From Parapedobacter sp. SGR-10 (lineage in GTDB: Bacteria; Bacteroidota; Bacteroidia; Sphingobacteriales; Sphingobacteriaceae), in the NCBI RefSeq assembly GCF_011030405.1, contig NZ_JAAJTJ010000005.1:1-64000 (forward strand): a DNA stretch of 64,000 nt. The letters are read 5' to 3'. The notes under the pieces are model-generated. The model saw nothing but the letters and a program-made list of their open reading frames with translations. It was not told the origin of the DNA and did not search any database. Position 1 is the first letter of the stretch. Every line of letters starts with the position of its first letter. Positions 27,735 to 34,950 of the stretch are shown here, piece after piece. The position numbers were made by a program, and so were the translations under genes.

Positions 27735-27768
27735 ATCCGTAGTGACCGCTTCGCTCAACACTACGGAT
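27735..27768. repeat. Second palindromic element in the same gap
   Basis: ATCCGTAGTG (27735-27744) pairs with CACTACGGAT (27759-27768). Confidence 0.6.
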
Positions 27769-27841
27769 AGTACGAATTTTGATTGCCACTAAGATAATAA
27801 TAATTTAGTTCTTCGTACTTTTGTACATGACAAAAATCCGT

Positions 27842-27964
27842 TTGTCATCCTGAGGGTTACCGAATTACGAAGTAATCATGAATGCCATTAAAAACAGACA
27901 AAAGATGAATAACGATCTGAAAAAGCATGCTGTATAGATTCTTCGTTGGCACTCAGAATGACAA
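27842..27964. repeat. Inverted-repeat element related to the CRISPR-repeat insertions
   Basis: TTGTCATCCTGAG (27842-27854) pairs with CTCAGAATGACAA (27952-27964), one mismatch. The interior 27860-27912 starts CCGAA, contains CCATTAAA and ACAGACAAA, and ends GAATAA. It aligns over about 52 bases with the sequence inserted in two CRISPR repeats at 40572-40623 and 40699-40750. Confidence 0.65.
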
Positions 27965-28033
27965 TAAAACGCATATTGGAGATATAACGGAAATCTGTCG
28001 TGCACCCCGTATTTTCGTACCTAACAAAATTGA

Positions 28034-28942
28034 TTGAAATTGTTAAAAATAGCACACCATAACAGTTATATACATCCTTTGCCGGCAGGTCATCGTTTTC
28101 CGATGTTGAAGTATGAACTTATACCGCAACAGTTGCTTTATCAGGGATTGGTTACGGAGGCTAATTTCTTTGTGCCTCAGCTAGTGGATGTTGAGACTGC
28201 CTGTCTGGCACATGACTCCGGTTATGTTAGGCAGTTGTTTGATCTGACATTGGATGCCCGAATGGTTAGGCGTATCGGTTTTCCGTTGTCGCAGGGTTTG
28301 GTCGATAGGGAACGTTACATTGTGGATGGTACGATCAAGTCTGCTTTGTATGCTATAGAATATGGAGTGTCGCTCAATACGGCGGGAGGTACACATCATG
28401 CAGGTCGGGATTTTGGAGAGGGGTTTTGTTTGATGAATGATCAGGCTGTTGCCGCAGCTTATCTCCACTATCAGGATATGGCAAAGCGTATTTTGATCGT
28501 GGATCTGGATGTACATCAAGGCAATGGTACAGCCGATATTTTTGAAAAACATCGTGATATTGTAACCTTTTCGATGCATGGGGAAAAGAATTTTCCATTC
28601 GTCAAGGCACAGTCGCATGTGGATGTGGGATTGGATGATGGTATAGGGGACGAGGTATATCTGGAAATCTTGGAAAAGAACCTTGTTGAGTTGTTTTCTG
28701 CTGTAAAACCAGACTTTGTGTTTTATCAAGCCGGAGTGGATATTTTGGACACGGATAAGCTAGGGAAGCTGAAAGTATCAGCAGCGGGGTGTAGGCAACG
28801 GGACAGATTGGTTTTGCAATTATGCCGTGACCGAAATATACCTGTGCAGATCAGCATGGGAGGGGGATATTCACCTCATATCCGGGATATTGTCAATGCG
28901 CATGTGGAGACTTATCGTGCCGCGATTGATTTGTTTTTTTGA
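28034..28942 (+). CDS. Histone deacetylase-family (class IV-like) amidohydrolase
   Basis: Zinc-dependent deacetylase homologue of 302 residues. Catalytic features: the His pair in GGTHHAGRDFGEGFC, zinc ligands in VDLDVHQGNGTADIF, the third zinc Asp in YQAGVDILDTDKLG, and the closing GGGYSPHI. Bacterial members deacetylate small molecules such as polyamines or acetoin-like substrates; the actual substrate is unknown. There is no ATG before conserved residues: a TGA stop at 28031 is followed at once by TTG 28034 (K-L-L-K-I-A-H) and TTG 28040, and the first ATG would remove the conserved IAHHNSYIHPLPAGHRFPM segment. A TTG start is therefore taken. Confidence 0.9.
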   Translation: MKLLKIAHHNSYIHPLPAGHRFPMLKYELIPQQLLYQGLVTEANFFVPQLVDVETACLAHDSGYVRQLFDLTLDARMVRRIGFPLSQGLVDRERYIVDGTIKSALYAIEYGVSLNTAGGTHHAGRDFGEGFCLMNDQAVAAAYLHYQDMAKRILIVDLDVHQGNGTADIFEKHRDIVTFSMHGEKNFPFVKAQSHVDVGLDDGIGDEVYLEILEKNLVELFSAVKPDFVFYQAGVDILDTDKLGKLKVSAAGCRQRDRLVLQLCRDRNIPVQISMGGGYSPHIRDIVNAHVETYRAAIDLFF

Positions 28943-29039
28943 TTTCCCGCAGATGTGCGCAGATTTTGATCCACGGATAATCGCAGAACATAGAAATCAG
29001 CGCACTCTGCGTAAGGATATCTGCGTGTATCAGCGGGAG
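28941..29039. repeat. Left hairpin beside the GxxExxY gene
   Basis: An imperfect inverted repeat of about 100 bases beginning TTCCCGCAGATGTGCGCAGA and ending TATCTGCGTGTATCAGCGGG. The reverse complement of the end reads CCCGCTGATACACGCAGATA, close to the start. Built from repeated CGCAGAT-like words. Confidence 0.65.
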
Positions 29040-29044
29040 ATAAA

Positions 29045-29422
29045 TTATAATCCATTTACCTTCCTGAAAATAGATTTTGAAATATCATCACAATTAAAAT
29101 TAACTAATAAACCTAATTTTAGTCCAGATAGTTTTAAGTAGGTAATGACCTGCTTATGATGTACATCTAAAAGATTTTCGACTGATTTTATTTCAATGAT
29201 AACTTTCTTTTCGACTAGTATGTCTATTCTGTATCCTATTTGTAACCGTAACGTATCGTAGACCATTGGTAAGCCCACTTGTGTTGCATACGATAATCCT
29301 TTCTTGCTAAGTTCATACCCTAAGGCAGCTTCGTAAGCTGATTCTAATAGTCCTGGCCCAAGATGGTTATATACGTCGAAAATAGAACCACGTATTTCAT
29401 ACGAAATTTCATTTTCATTCAT
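29045..29422 (-). CDS. GxxExxY family protein (PD-(D/E)XK-like)
   Basis: Protein of 125 residues. The name motif is visible as GPGLLESAYEAALGYEL, followed by the nuclease-like strand pair YRIDILVEKKVIIEIKSVENL, in which Asp and the E-x-K motif correspond to a PD-(D/E)XK core, and LSGLKLGLLVNFN. No function is established. ATG 29422 gives the usual N-terminus NENEISYEIRGSIFDVYNHLG; a TTG eight codons upstream is possible but weaker. The gene stands alone between two hairpins built from CGCAGAT words, an arrangement that suggests a small mobile or repeat-associated unit. Confidence 0.9.
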   Translation of the reverse strand: MNENEISYEIRGSIFDVYNHLGPGLLESAYEAALGYELSKKGLSYATQVGLPMVYDTLRLQIGYRIDILVEKKVIIEIKSVENLLDVHHKQVITYLKLSGLKLGLLVNFNCDDISKSIFRKVNGL

Positions 29423-29463
29423 AATTGGTGATTTTTGTTCACCCAAGATACAAAAATAGTTTT

Positions 29464-29561
29464 GTTTCTCGCAGATGTAGGCAGATTTGAGCCTGCAGAT
29501 TTTATGAATTGAAATGTCTGCGATATCAGCATAAAGATATTTGTTAAGATCCGCGGGAAAA
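29464..29561. repeat. Right hairpin beside the GxxExxY gene
   Basis: Begins TTTCTCGCAGATGTAGGCAG and ends AGATCCGCGGGAAA; the reverse complement of its end, TTTCCCGCGGATCT, resembles its beginning and that of the left hairpin. Same CGCAGAT word composition as 28941-29039. Confidence 0.6.
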
Positions 29562-29610
29562 ATAAGGATATACTCTTTGATTTATGACTTTTTAATTTTT
29601 ACTTTGAGCC

Positions 29611-30666
29611 ATGTTTTTTCATCAAGATGCCGTTTTAGAACACTTATCTATCCATCACGTAGGCAATAAGGCCAACGAGGAATTTTATATACTATCTGAA
29701 GAACCTGTATCCCTACAGGGAGACGAAGTACTTCCCGACCTGCTGATGCAGTATTTTATGAAACCCTTTGCCAAAGTGAAGGAAGTGTACCGCTTCTTTC
29801 ATCCCAACGAAGAGCTTCAGCTCAACGAGGTGTACCACTTTACCAAGAAACTATTTGACAAGGAAATCGAATTCCACGCCTATAGCCAGGAAATTGCGAG
29901 GCACCTGTACGAGATCTCGGAACATCCCAAGATAAAGTCGGGCGAACTGTATATTGTCCGTTTGAAAAACGTGCAGATGGAAGGAGAGGATAGAGAAGCT
30001 GTCGGTATCTTCAAATCCGAAAATAAAGAAGCTTATCTCAAAGTCTACCCGAATCAAGGAGGTTTTCAGCTCAACTACGAACAGGAGGCTATCAATATCA
30101 ACAAACTGGACAAGGGTGTCGTCATCGTGAATGATGAGCAAGAAGAAGGCTATAAGGTATTGGTCGTAGACCAGACAAACTCCTCTGAAGCCGTGTATTG
30201 GAAGGATAGCTTTTTGCAGCTCAAATACCGGAACGACGAGTACCAGCAGACCGGGAATATCATGAAGGTGTACAAGAACTTTGTCAACGAAAAGCTGGAC
30301 GAAGTGTTTGAACTGCAAACGGCTGACAAGATCGACCTGCTGAATCGCTCCATGAACTATTTCAAGTCCAAAGAAACGTTTGACAGTGCTGAATTTGAGG
30401 AAGAAGTCATTGGCAATCCGCAGGCGGCAAGCTTGTTCAACGACTATAAGGAATCTTTTTCCGAAGAATTTGACCAACCATTTCAAAGCAATTTTGCCAT
30501 TGCGGCTCCTGCTGTCAAGAAGATGCAGTCCAACTATAAAAGTGTCATCAAGCTGGACAAGAATTTTCATGTATATGTACACGGAAAGCGAGAATACCTG
30601 GAGCATGGATTTGACGAAGACAAGGGGATGAACTACTATAAGTTGTACTACGAAAATGAAAGTTGA
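29611..30666 (+). CDS. Nucleoid-associated protein (NdpA/YejK-like)
   Basis: Protein of 351 residues from the 37-kDa nucleoid-associated family (PF04245). Recognised from FFHQDAVLEHLSIHHVGNKANEE, LLMQYFMKPFAKVKEVYRFFHP, FDKEIEFHAYSQEIARHLYEIS, GELYIVRLKNVQMEGE, VGIFKSENKEAYLKVY, and the later YKVLVVDQTNSSEAVYWKDSFL and DKIDLLNRSMNYF. E. coli YejK binds DNA and topoisomerase IV; in Bacteroidota the role is inferred. The downstream DUF3810 gene overlaps its last 11 bases. Confidence 0.93.
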   Translation: MFFHQDAVLEHLSIHHVGNKANEEFYILSEEPVSLQGDEVLPDLLMQYFMKPFAKVKEVYRFFHPNEELQLNEVYHFTKKLFDKEIEFHAYSQEIARHLYEISEHPKIKSGELYIVRLKNVQMEGEDREAVGIFKSENKEAYLKVYPNQGGFQLNYEQEAININKLDKGVVIVNDEQEEGYKVLVVDQTNSSEAVYWKDSFLQLKYRNDEYQQTGNIMKVYKNFVNEKLDEVFELQTADKIDLLNRSMNYFKSKETFDSAEFEEEVIGNPQAASLFNDYKESFSEEFDQPFQSNFAIAAPAVKKMQSNYKSVIKLDKNFHVYVHGKREYLEHGFDEDKGMNYYKLYYENES

Positions 30667-31765
30667 TTGGGGCAGGGTAGCAAAGGGTAAAAACAGATTC
30701 TATCTGGGGGTAATTGTCATATGCCTATTGCTCCAATTTTTTATCGGTATAGTGCAAAGCAATCCACATTGGGTTGAGCAGTATTATTCCCGAGGTTTCT
30801 ATCCCAAATTTTCCTTTTTGTCCATTATTCTTTTTTCCTGGCTTCCCTTTAGTGTGGGGGACTTGATGTATGGTATGGTTGTCGTGCTGTTTGTCGTGCT
30901 TTTGTACAGGGGAATAAGCGCTTTATTTCGGAAGAAATGGCAGGATGCTGTTTGCAGGACGATACAGCTTGTTGCGTTGATCACCTTTCTCTATACCTTT
31001 TTCTATGTCAATTGGGGATTGAACTATTTTCGGGTTCCGCTAGCCGATCAAATCGGTCTTGATGTAAAAAGTATCTCTATAGAAGACTATGCACAAGTGA
31101 TTGAAAAATATATAGGTATTACAAACGATCTGAGGGATAGTTTAGCCTTGAATGGCCGAGAAAGGAGAGGAGTTGGCAAAGATCTGCAGGAATGGATGAG
31201 GCAGGATACGGTGTTTAAGGATATGTTGTGCCATAGCCAAATACATGGAAAATCTCCTTTATCCAGTACAATTATTTCCTACTTTTCGGTGTCGGGTTAC
31301 TTCAATCCTTTTACTTTGGAAGCCCACGTCAACCAACGTATTCCTCTGGTATCTTATCCCTTTGTGAATGTGCATGAACTTGCGCATCAGATGGGTGTCG
31401 GTTTTGAGGATGAATGTAATTTTATTGCCTTTCGCAAGCTGATGGATCATCCGAATGCTTGGTATAGGTATTCGGCTTATTACGAAGCTACACAGTATCT
31501 TATATATCCGTTGTATACTGTCGATAAGCAGAGATATGAAAAATATAGACATATGCTGTCCCCCAAGGTCCGACAGGACCTGGAGGAGGAACGGGCTTTT
31601 TGGCGGCAATATAGTAGTTGGATAAACAGATTGTCCAATCTTTTTTACGACCAATACTTGATGCATAACAACCAGCCTGAAGGGATGGAGCGTTATAGCA
31701 TGATGGCCAGGCTTGTCGTGGCATGGGAAAAACAGCAGGGAAACTTAACTACCCAAGTGGACTAA
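30656..31765 (+). CDS. DUF3810 membrane protein with HExxH motif
   Basis: Integral membrane protein of 369 residues. Three transmembrane helices are visible in the first 130 residues (FYLGVIVICLLLQFFIGIV, LMYGMVVVLFVVLLYRGI, LVALITFLYTFFYVNWGL). The soluble part carries VNVHELAHQMGVGFEDECNF, an HExxH zinc-peptidase motif with a following Glu-rich helix, so membrane-linked protease activity is plausible though undemonstrated to my knowledge. The start overlaps the nucleoid protein gene by 11 bases, so translation is probably coupled; it converges with, and overlaps by four bases, the FMN reductase gene. Confidence 0.9.
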   Translation: MKVDWGRVAKGKNRFYLGVIVICLLLQFFIGIVQSNPHWVEQYYSRGFYPKFSFLSIILFSWLPFSVGDLMYGMVVVLFVVLLYRGISALFRKKWQDAVCRTIQLVALITFLYTFFYVNWGLNYFRVPLADQIGLDVKSISIEDYAQVIEKYIGITNDLRDSLALNGRERRGVGKDLQEWMRQDTVFKDMLCHSQIHGKSPLSSTIISYFSVSGYFNPFTLEAHVNQRIPLVSYPFVNVHELAHQMGVGFEDECNFIAFRKLMDHPNAWYRYSAYYEATQYLIYPLYTVDKQRYEKYRHMLSPKVRQDLEEERAFWRQYSSWINRLSNLFYDQYLMHNNQPEGMERYSMMARLVVAWEKQQGNLTTQVD

Positions 31766-32316
31766 ACCTTTTCAATCCATTGTTCAAAAGCCTTGATAAA
31801 TGACTGAAACAGATCTATTGTCTGTTGTTCCTTAAATCCTCTCTCTTCATCCAGCAATTTGGTGATATTACCAATATACATCTCAGGTTGCTGCAAAGCA
31901 GGCATATTGAGAAAAGTAAAGCATTGTCGCAGGTGATGATTGGCACCAAACCCACCTATTGCTCCTATGGATACAGATACGATAGCGGCAGGTTTGCCGT
32001 TCCATTTACTTTGTCCGTAGGGTCTGGAAGCGACATCCAATGCATTCTTGAGTACAGCCGGAATAGAGCGATTGTATTCGGGGGTAAAAAATATAAAAGC
32101 ATCGTAGCTGTCTACTTCTTGCCTAAAATCCGCTATACTCTTCGGTGAACCTTCCTCATCAAAATCCTGATTGTAAAAAGGAAGGTGTCCTATTTCAAGT
32201 ATATTGTAACTATGCTTGCTTGCCTCCGATGTCATTTTTATCAGGATATTCGCCACCTTTCTGTTAAAAGACTCTTTGCGAAGACTGCCTACAATAAGAC
32301 CTATTTTTTTGCTCAT
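31762..32316 (-). CDS. NADPH-dependent FMN reductase
   Basis: Flavodoxin-fold reductase of 184 residues. The FMN phosphate loop is GSLRKESFNRKVA at the N-terminus; FFTPEYNRSIPAVLKNALDVASRP and GKPAAIVSVSIGAIGGFGANHHLRQ are the second and third signature blocks of the NAD(P)H-dependent FMN reductase family (ChrR, azoreductase-like). Cytoplasmic; likely reduces quinones or related electrophiles, substrate not determined. Its end overlaps the end of the DUF3810 gene by four bases. Confidence 0.95.
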   Translation of the reverse strand: MSKKIGLIVGSLRKESFNRKVANILIKMTSEASKHSYNILEIGHLPFYNQDFDEEGSPKSIADFRQEVDSYDAFIFFTPEYNRSIPAVLKNALDVASRPYGQSKWNGKPAAIVSVSIGAIGGFGANHHLRQCFTFLNMPALQQPEMYIGNITKLLDEERGFKEQQTIDLFQSFIKAFEQWIEKV

Positions 32317-32393
32317 GATTGAAAAATATTAAATACATTTATATATAGTATATAAACAGTCTCCAGGCTGTTTGGTTTTGGAGGTGTATGGTA

Positions 32394-32996
32394 CTATATA
32401 TTTTCCAAAATTTCTTCGATCAAAGGGTATGTATTTTCCTTGATTTTCTTCAAGTCCTTTGCGTCCAACCAAATGGCTTCCGTAATGTCTTCTTCCTGCT
32501 GCGGAATGAGGCGTGGCTGTTTGTTGACGCCCATCTCATACCATTGTGTTTGCTTGAGCACGAATTTGCCGCGCATATAGTAGGTGTGATATGTGGTGGC
32601 GATCTTTTTGCCGAGGTAATCGACTTTGATGCCACATTCTTCCTCAACCTCTCGCAAGGCAGCTTCCCGCATTTTTTCGTCTTCCTCTACCTTGCCTTTA
32701 GGGAGGTCCCATTTGCCCAGGCGATGGATGAAGAGATATTCTCCACTGCCATTTTTGACCAGTCCTCCTGCAGCTTTTATCGATGGTACGGATGAAAGTA
32801 TATTCTTGAAAATTTTATTTATTTCGGGGTGGATAAATAGATAAACCTTGGTAGAATCCTTTGTGGAGTTATTGAAAAGTTTTTCCAGATCAATGTCTTG
32901 TATTCCAATTGTTTGTAGCTTTTTGTTGACAAGGGGGACAAAATCTGCTAAAATAAGCAGACTTTGGTTCATATAAATTTTATAAATTTGCGCCAT
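32394..32996 (-). CDS. Nudix hydrolase
   Basis: Protein of 200 residues. A Bacteroidota-type N-terminal extension (YKIYMNQSLLILADFVP) precedes the Nudix domain, whose box is GKVEEDEKMREAALREVEEE plus CGI, matching G-x5-E-x7-R-E-U-x-E-E-x-G-U. It should cleave a nucleoside diphosphate linked to another group. The start at 32996 keeps the conserved YKIYMN strand and makes the start codon overlap that of the divergent pyrE gene within one CATG. Confidence 0.92.
   Translation of the reverse strand: MAQIYKIYMNQSLLILADFVPLVNKKLQTIGIQDIDLEKLFNNSTKDSTKVYLFIHPEINKIFKNILSSVPSIKAAGGLVKNGSGEYLFIHRLGKWDLPKGKVEEDEKMREAALREVEEECGIKVDYLGKKIATTYHTYYMRGKFVLKQTQWYEMGVNKQPRLIPQQEEDITEAIWLDAKDLKKIKENTYPLIEEILENI
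32963..32990 (+). promoter_or_regulatory. Candidate pyrE promoter inside the Nudix gene
   Basis: TTTG at 32963-32966 and TAAATTTG at 32983-32990 are 16 bases apart, slightly short of the usual 17-23. The -7 box ends four bases before the pyrE ATG, implying a leaderless or nearly leaderless message. Confidence 0.5.
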
Positions 32997-33642
32997 GAAT
33001 AATCTAAATGAGGTTGAACAAAAAATTGCTGAATCCTTATTGCAAATTAAAGCAATAAAATTGCAACCTAAAAATCCTTTTACATGGGCTTCGGGTTGGA
33101 AATCTCCTATTTACTGCGACAACCGCATCGCATTATCACATCCTCCTATACGTACGTACATCCGCCAAAAGCTTTCAGAATTGATACAGGACGAGTTTGG
33201 TTCTGTAGAAATGATCTCGGGAGTAGCTACGGCAGGGATTCCACAAGGCGTACTGGTTGCCCAGGATTTGGGTTTGCCTTTTTCCTATGTACGCAGCAGT
33301 GCCAAAGACCATGGTAGACAAAATCAGATCGAAGGCGAAATTGTCAGCGGACAGCGTGTTGTCGTCGTTGAAGATTTGGTTTCTACAGGCAAGAGCTCGT
33401 TACAAGCCGTCAAGGCATTACGTGAGGCAGGTTGCAATGTGGTAGGCTTGGTGTCTATCTTTACCTATGGTTTTGATGAAGCGACCCAGAATTTTGCCGA
33501 AGCAAAATGTGCCTTGTTTAGCTTGTGCGACTATAATGCGTTGATCAAAGTTGCTCTGGAAAAAGGTTATATTCTGGAAAGTGATGTGGAGATGTTGGAG
33601 CAGTGGCGGAAAAATCCATCGACCTGGTCTTCGGAAGCCTAA
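32995..33642 (+). CDS. pyrE: Orotate phosphoribosyltransferase
   Basis: Enzyme of de novo pyrimidine synthesis that joins orotate to PRPP to give OMP. Product of 215 residues with FTWASGWKSPIYCDNR near the start, MISGVATAGIPQGVLVAQDL, the flexible-loop Lys region VRSSAKDHGRQNQIEGE, and the PRPP motif VVVVEDLVSTGKSSLQAV. Complete and typical in length. It is divergent from the Nudix gene and followed after 12 bases by the SRPBCC gene. Confidence 0.97.
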   Translation: MNNLNEVEQKIAESLLQIKAIKLQPKNPFTWASGWKSPIYCDNRIALSHPPIRTYIRQKLSELIQDEFGSVEMISGVATAGIPQGVLVAQDLGLPFSYVRSSAKDHGRQNQIEGEIVSGQRVVVVEDLVSTGKSSLQAVKALREAGCNVVGLVSIFTYGFDEATQNFAEAKCALFSLCDYNALIKVALEKGYILESDVEMLEQWRKNPSTWSSEA

Positions 33643-33654
33643 AATATTTCAAAA

Positions 33655-34065
33655 ATGACGGTAATTCAGAACAGCACAGAGATTGCAAAACCTATCGATA
33701 AGGTGTATGCCTTCTTGGCTGACTTGAACAATCACGAGCAATTGATGCCCGATAATATTCAGGATTGGTCCTCTACGGCTGATGAAGCCCGTTTTACCAT
33801 TAAGAATATGATCAAGTTGGCATTGAAGGTCTCCCAACGGATAGAAAACCGTGAGATCGTATGCCTTCCTTCCGAAGAAGTCCCTTTTGCCATGAAACTG
33901 AGCTGGAAACTGGAAGAGCTTTCTGAGCAGGAGACCAAGGCGACCTTTGCCATTGAAGCCGAATTCAATATGATGATGAGAATGATGGCGTCGGGACCTT
34001 TGCAGAAATTGGTAGATTACCAGGTAGACAAGCTGAAAGACATCATTACGGGCTCTAGCTTCTGA
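33655..34065 (+). CDS. SRPBCC (START-like) family protein
   Basis: Small protein of 136 residues with the SRPBCC/polyketide-cyclase-like fold: TVIQNSTEIAKPIDKVYAFLADLNNHEQLMPD at the start, a run of alternating beta-strands in the middle (ARFTIKNMIKLALKVSQRIE, PFAMKLSWKLEEL, ATFAIEAEFNMMM), and a C-terminal helix (GPLQKLVDYQVDKLKDII). It likely binds a hydrophobic ligand; none can be named. It follows pyrE closely and is probably cotranscribed, a linkage common in Sphingobacteriales. Confidence 0.88.
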   Translation: MTVIQNSTEIAKPIDKVYAFLADLNNHEQLMPDNIQDWSSTADEARFTIKNMIKLALKVSQRIENREIVCLPSEEVPFAMKLSWKLEELSEQETKATFAIEAEFNMMMRMMASGPLQKLVDYQVDKLKDIITGSSF

Positions 34066-34082
34066 TATTCTTTGAAAAAAAA

Positions 34083-34113
34083 TTTGCACAAAAACATTAT
34101 TTCCCTATCTTTG
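34083..34113 (+). promoter_or_regulatory. Promoter of tRNA-Arg
   Basis: TTTG at 34083-34086 and TATCTTTG at 34106-34113 with a 19-base spacer form the best full promoter in the window. The tRNA begins 46 bases later. Confidence 0.8.
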
Positions 34114-34158
34114 CAACACCAAAACAGAAAGGGCTACACCTGTGAAGTGATGGTATTT

Positions 34159-34232
34159 GCGCTCCTAGCTTAATTGGATAGAGCATCTGACTACGGATCA
34201 GAAGGTTAGGGGTTCGACTCCCTTGGAGCGCA
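34159..34232 (+). tRNA. tRNA-Arg (anticodon ACG)
   Basis: A 74-base cloverleaf: acceptor arms GCGCTCC and GGAGCGC with discriminator A, D-arm around TAGCTTAATTGGATAGAGCA, anticodon stem TCTGA/TCAGA enclosing CTACGGA, so the anticodon is ACG, and a T-arm with GGTTCGACTCC. The CCA end is not encoded. ACG is read as ICG after deamination and decodes CGU, CGC and CGA. Confidence 0.97.
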
Positions 34233-34246
34233 CTTGGTTAATTGAG

Positions 34247-34285
34247 AAGCCTAATTCTATTCATCGGGATTAGGCTTTTATTTTT
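34247..34285 (+). terminator. Terminator after tRNA-Arg
   Basis: AAGCCTAAT (34247-34255) pairs with ATTAGGCTT (34269-34277), followed by a T-rich tract. Confidence 0.85.
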
Positions 34286-34308
34286 TACTATAATAAAAAA
34301 TCAACATT

Positions 34309-34884
34309 ATGCTAAACCTAGTTTTATTCGGCCCTCCAGGGGCTGGAAAAGGGACTCAGTCTGAAAAACTTATCGCAAAATACCAACTGGTACATATCTC
34401 TACAGGAGATATCTTCCGTGCGCATATCAAGGATCAGACCGCTTTAGGACAGCAGGTCAGCCAGATCATTGCCGAAGGTAATCTGGTCCCCGATTCCATC
34501 ACCATCGCGATGCTGGAAGAAGAAATCAAGAAAAATCCCCAAGCCAAAGGGTTTATCTTCGATGGTTTTCCACGTACGGTGGCGCAGGCAGAGGCCTTGG
34601 ATCAGTTTCTGGAAGACAATGGTACCGCTATCAGTGGAGTGATTGCTTTGGATGTGACCGAAGAAGAACTGACGGAACGTATCGCCAAGCGTCAGCAGAT
34701 TTCCGGACGTGCAGATGATGCAGCGGACAAGCTGAAGAAACGTATCGAAGAGTATTTCGGTAAGACCATCCACGTATTGCCATACTACGAAGCACAAGGC
34801 AAATTGACCAAAGTCAACGGTATTGGCGATATCGACACTATTTTTAACGAACTGTCTGCTGTCATAGATGGCTATAACGCTTAA
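34309..34884 (+). CDS. adk: Adenylate kinase (short form)
   Basis: Adenylate kinase of 191 residues that interconverts ATP, ADP and AMP. P-loop GPPGAGKGT at 8-16, AMP-binding STGDIFRAHI, the GFIFDGFPRTVAQAEALD block, and the short LID (RQQISGRADDAADKLKKRIEEYF) without the zinc-finger insertion, so it is the short type usual in Bacteroidota. It lies between the tRNA terminator and obgE; linkage adk-obgE is common in this phylum. Confidence 0.97.
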   Translation: MLNLVLFGPPGAGKGTQSEKLIAKYQLVHISTGDIFRAHIKDQTALGQQVSQIIAEGNLVPDSITIAMLEEEIKKNPQAKGFIFDGFPRTVAQAEALDQFLEDNGTAISGVIALDVTEEELTERIAKRQQISGRADDAADKLKKRIEEYFGKTIHVLPYYEAQGKLTKVNGIGDIDTIFNELSAVIDGYNA

Positions 34885-34900
34885 TTTTTTAGTGAATTTA

Positions 34901-34946
34901 AGACGTTAGATAGCATCTAATATCTAACGTCTAATATCTAACGTCT
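34901..34946 (+). promoter_or_regulatory. Alternative stem-loops ahead of obgE
   Basis: AGACGTTAGATA (34901-34912) is perfectly complementary to two identical arms, TATCTAACGTCT at 34921-34932 and again at 34935-34946. Either pairing is possible, and the second ends four bases before the obgE ATG. Confidence 0.5.
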
Positions 34947-34950
34947 AACA

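Noticed and set aside
29851-30606. Open frame of 251 codons antisense to the nucleoid-associated protein gene
   Set aside because: Hydrophobic, repetitive Val/Leu/Phe composition results from the codons of the real gene on the other strand.
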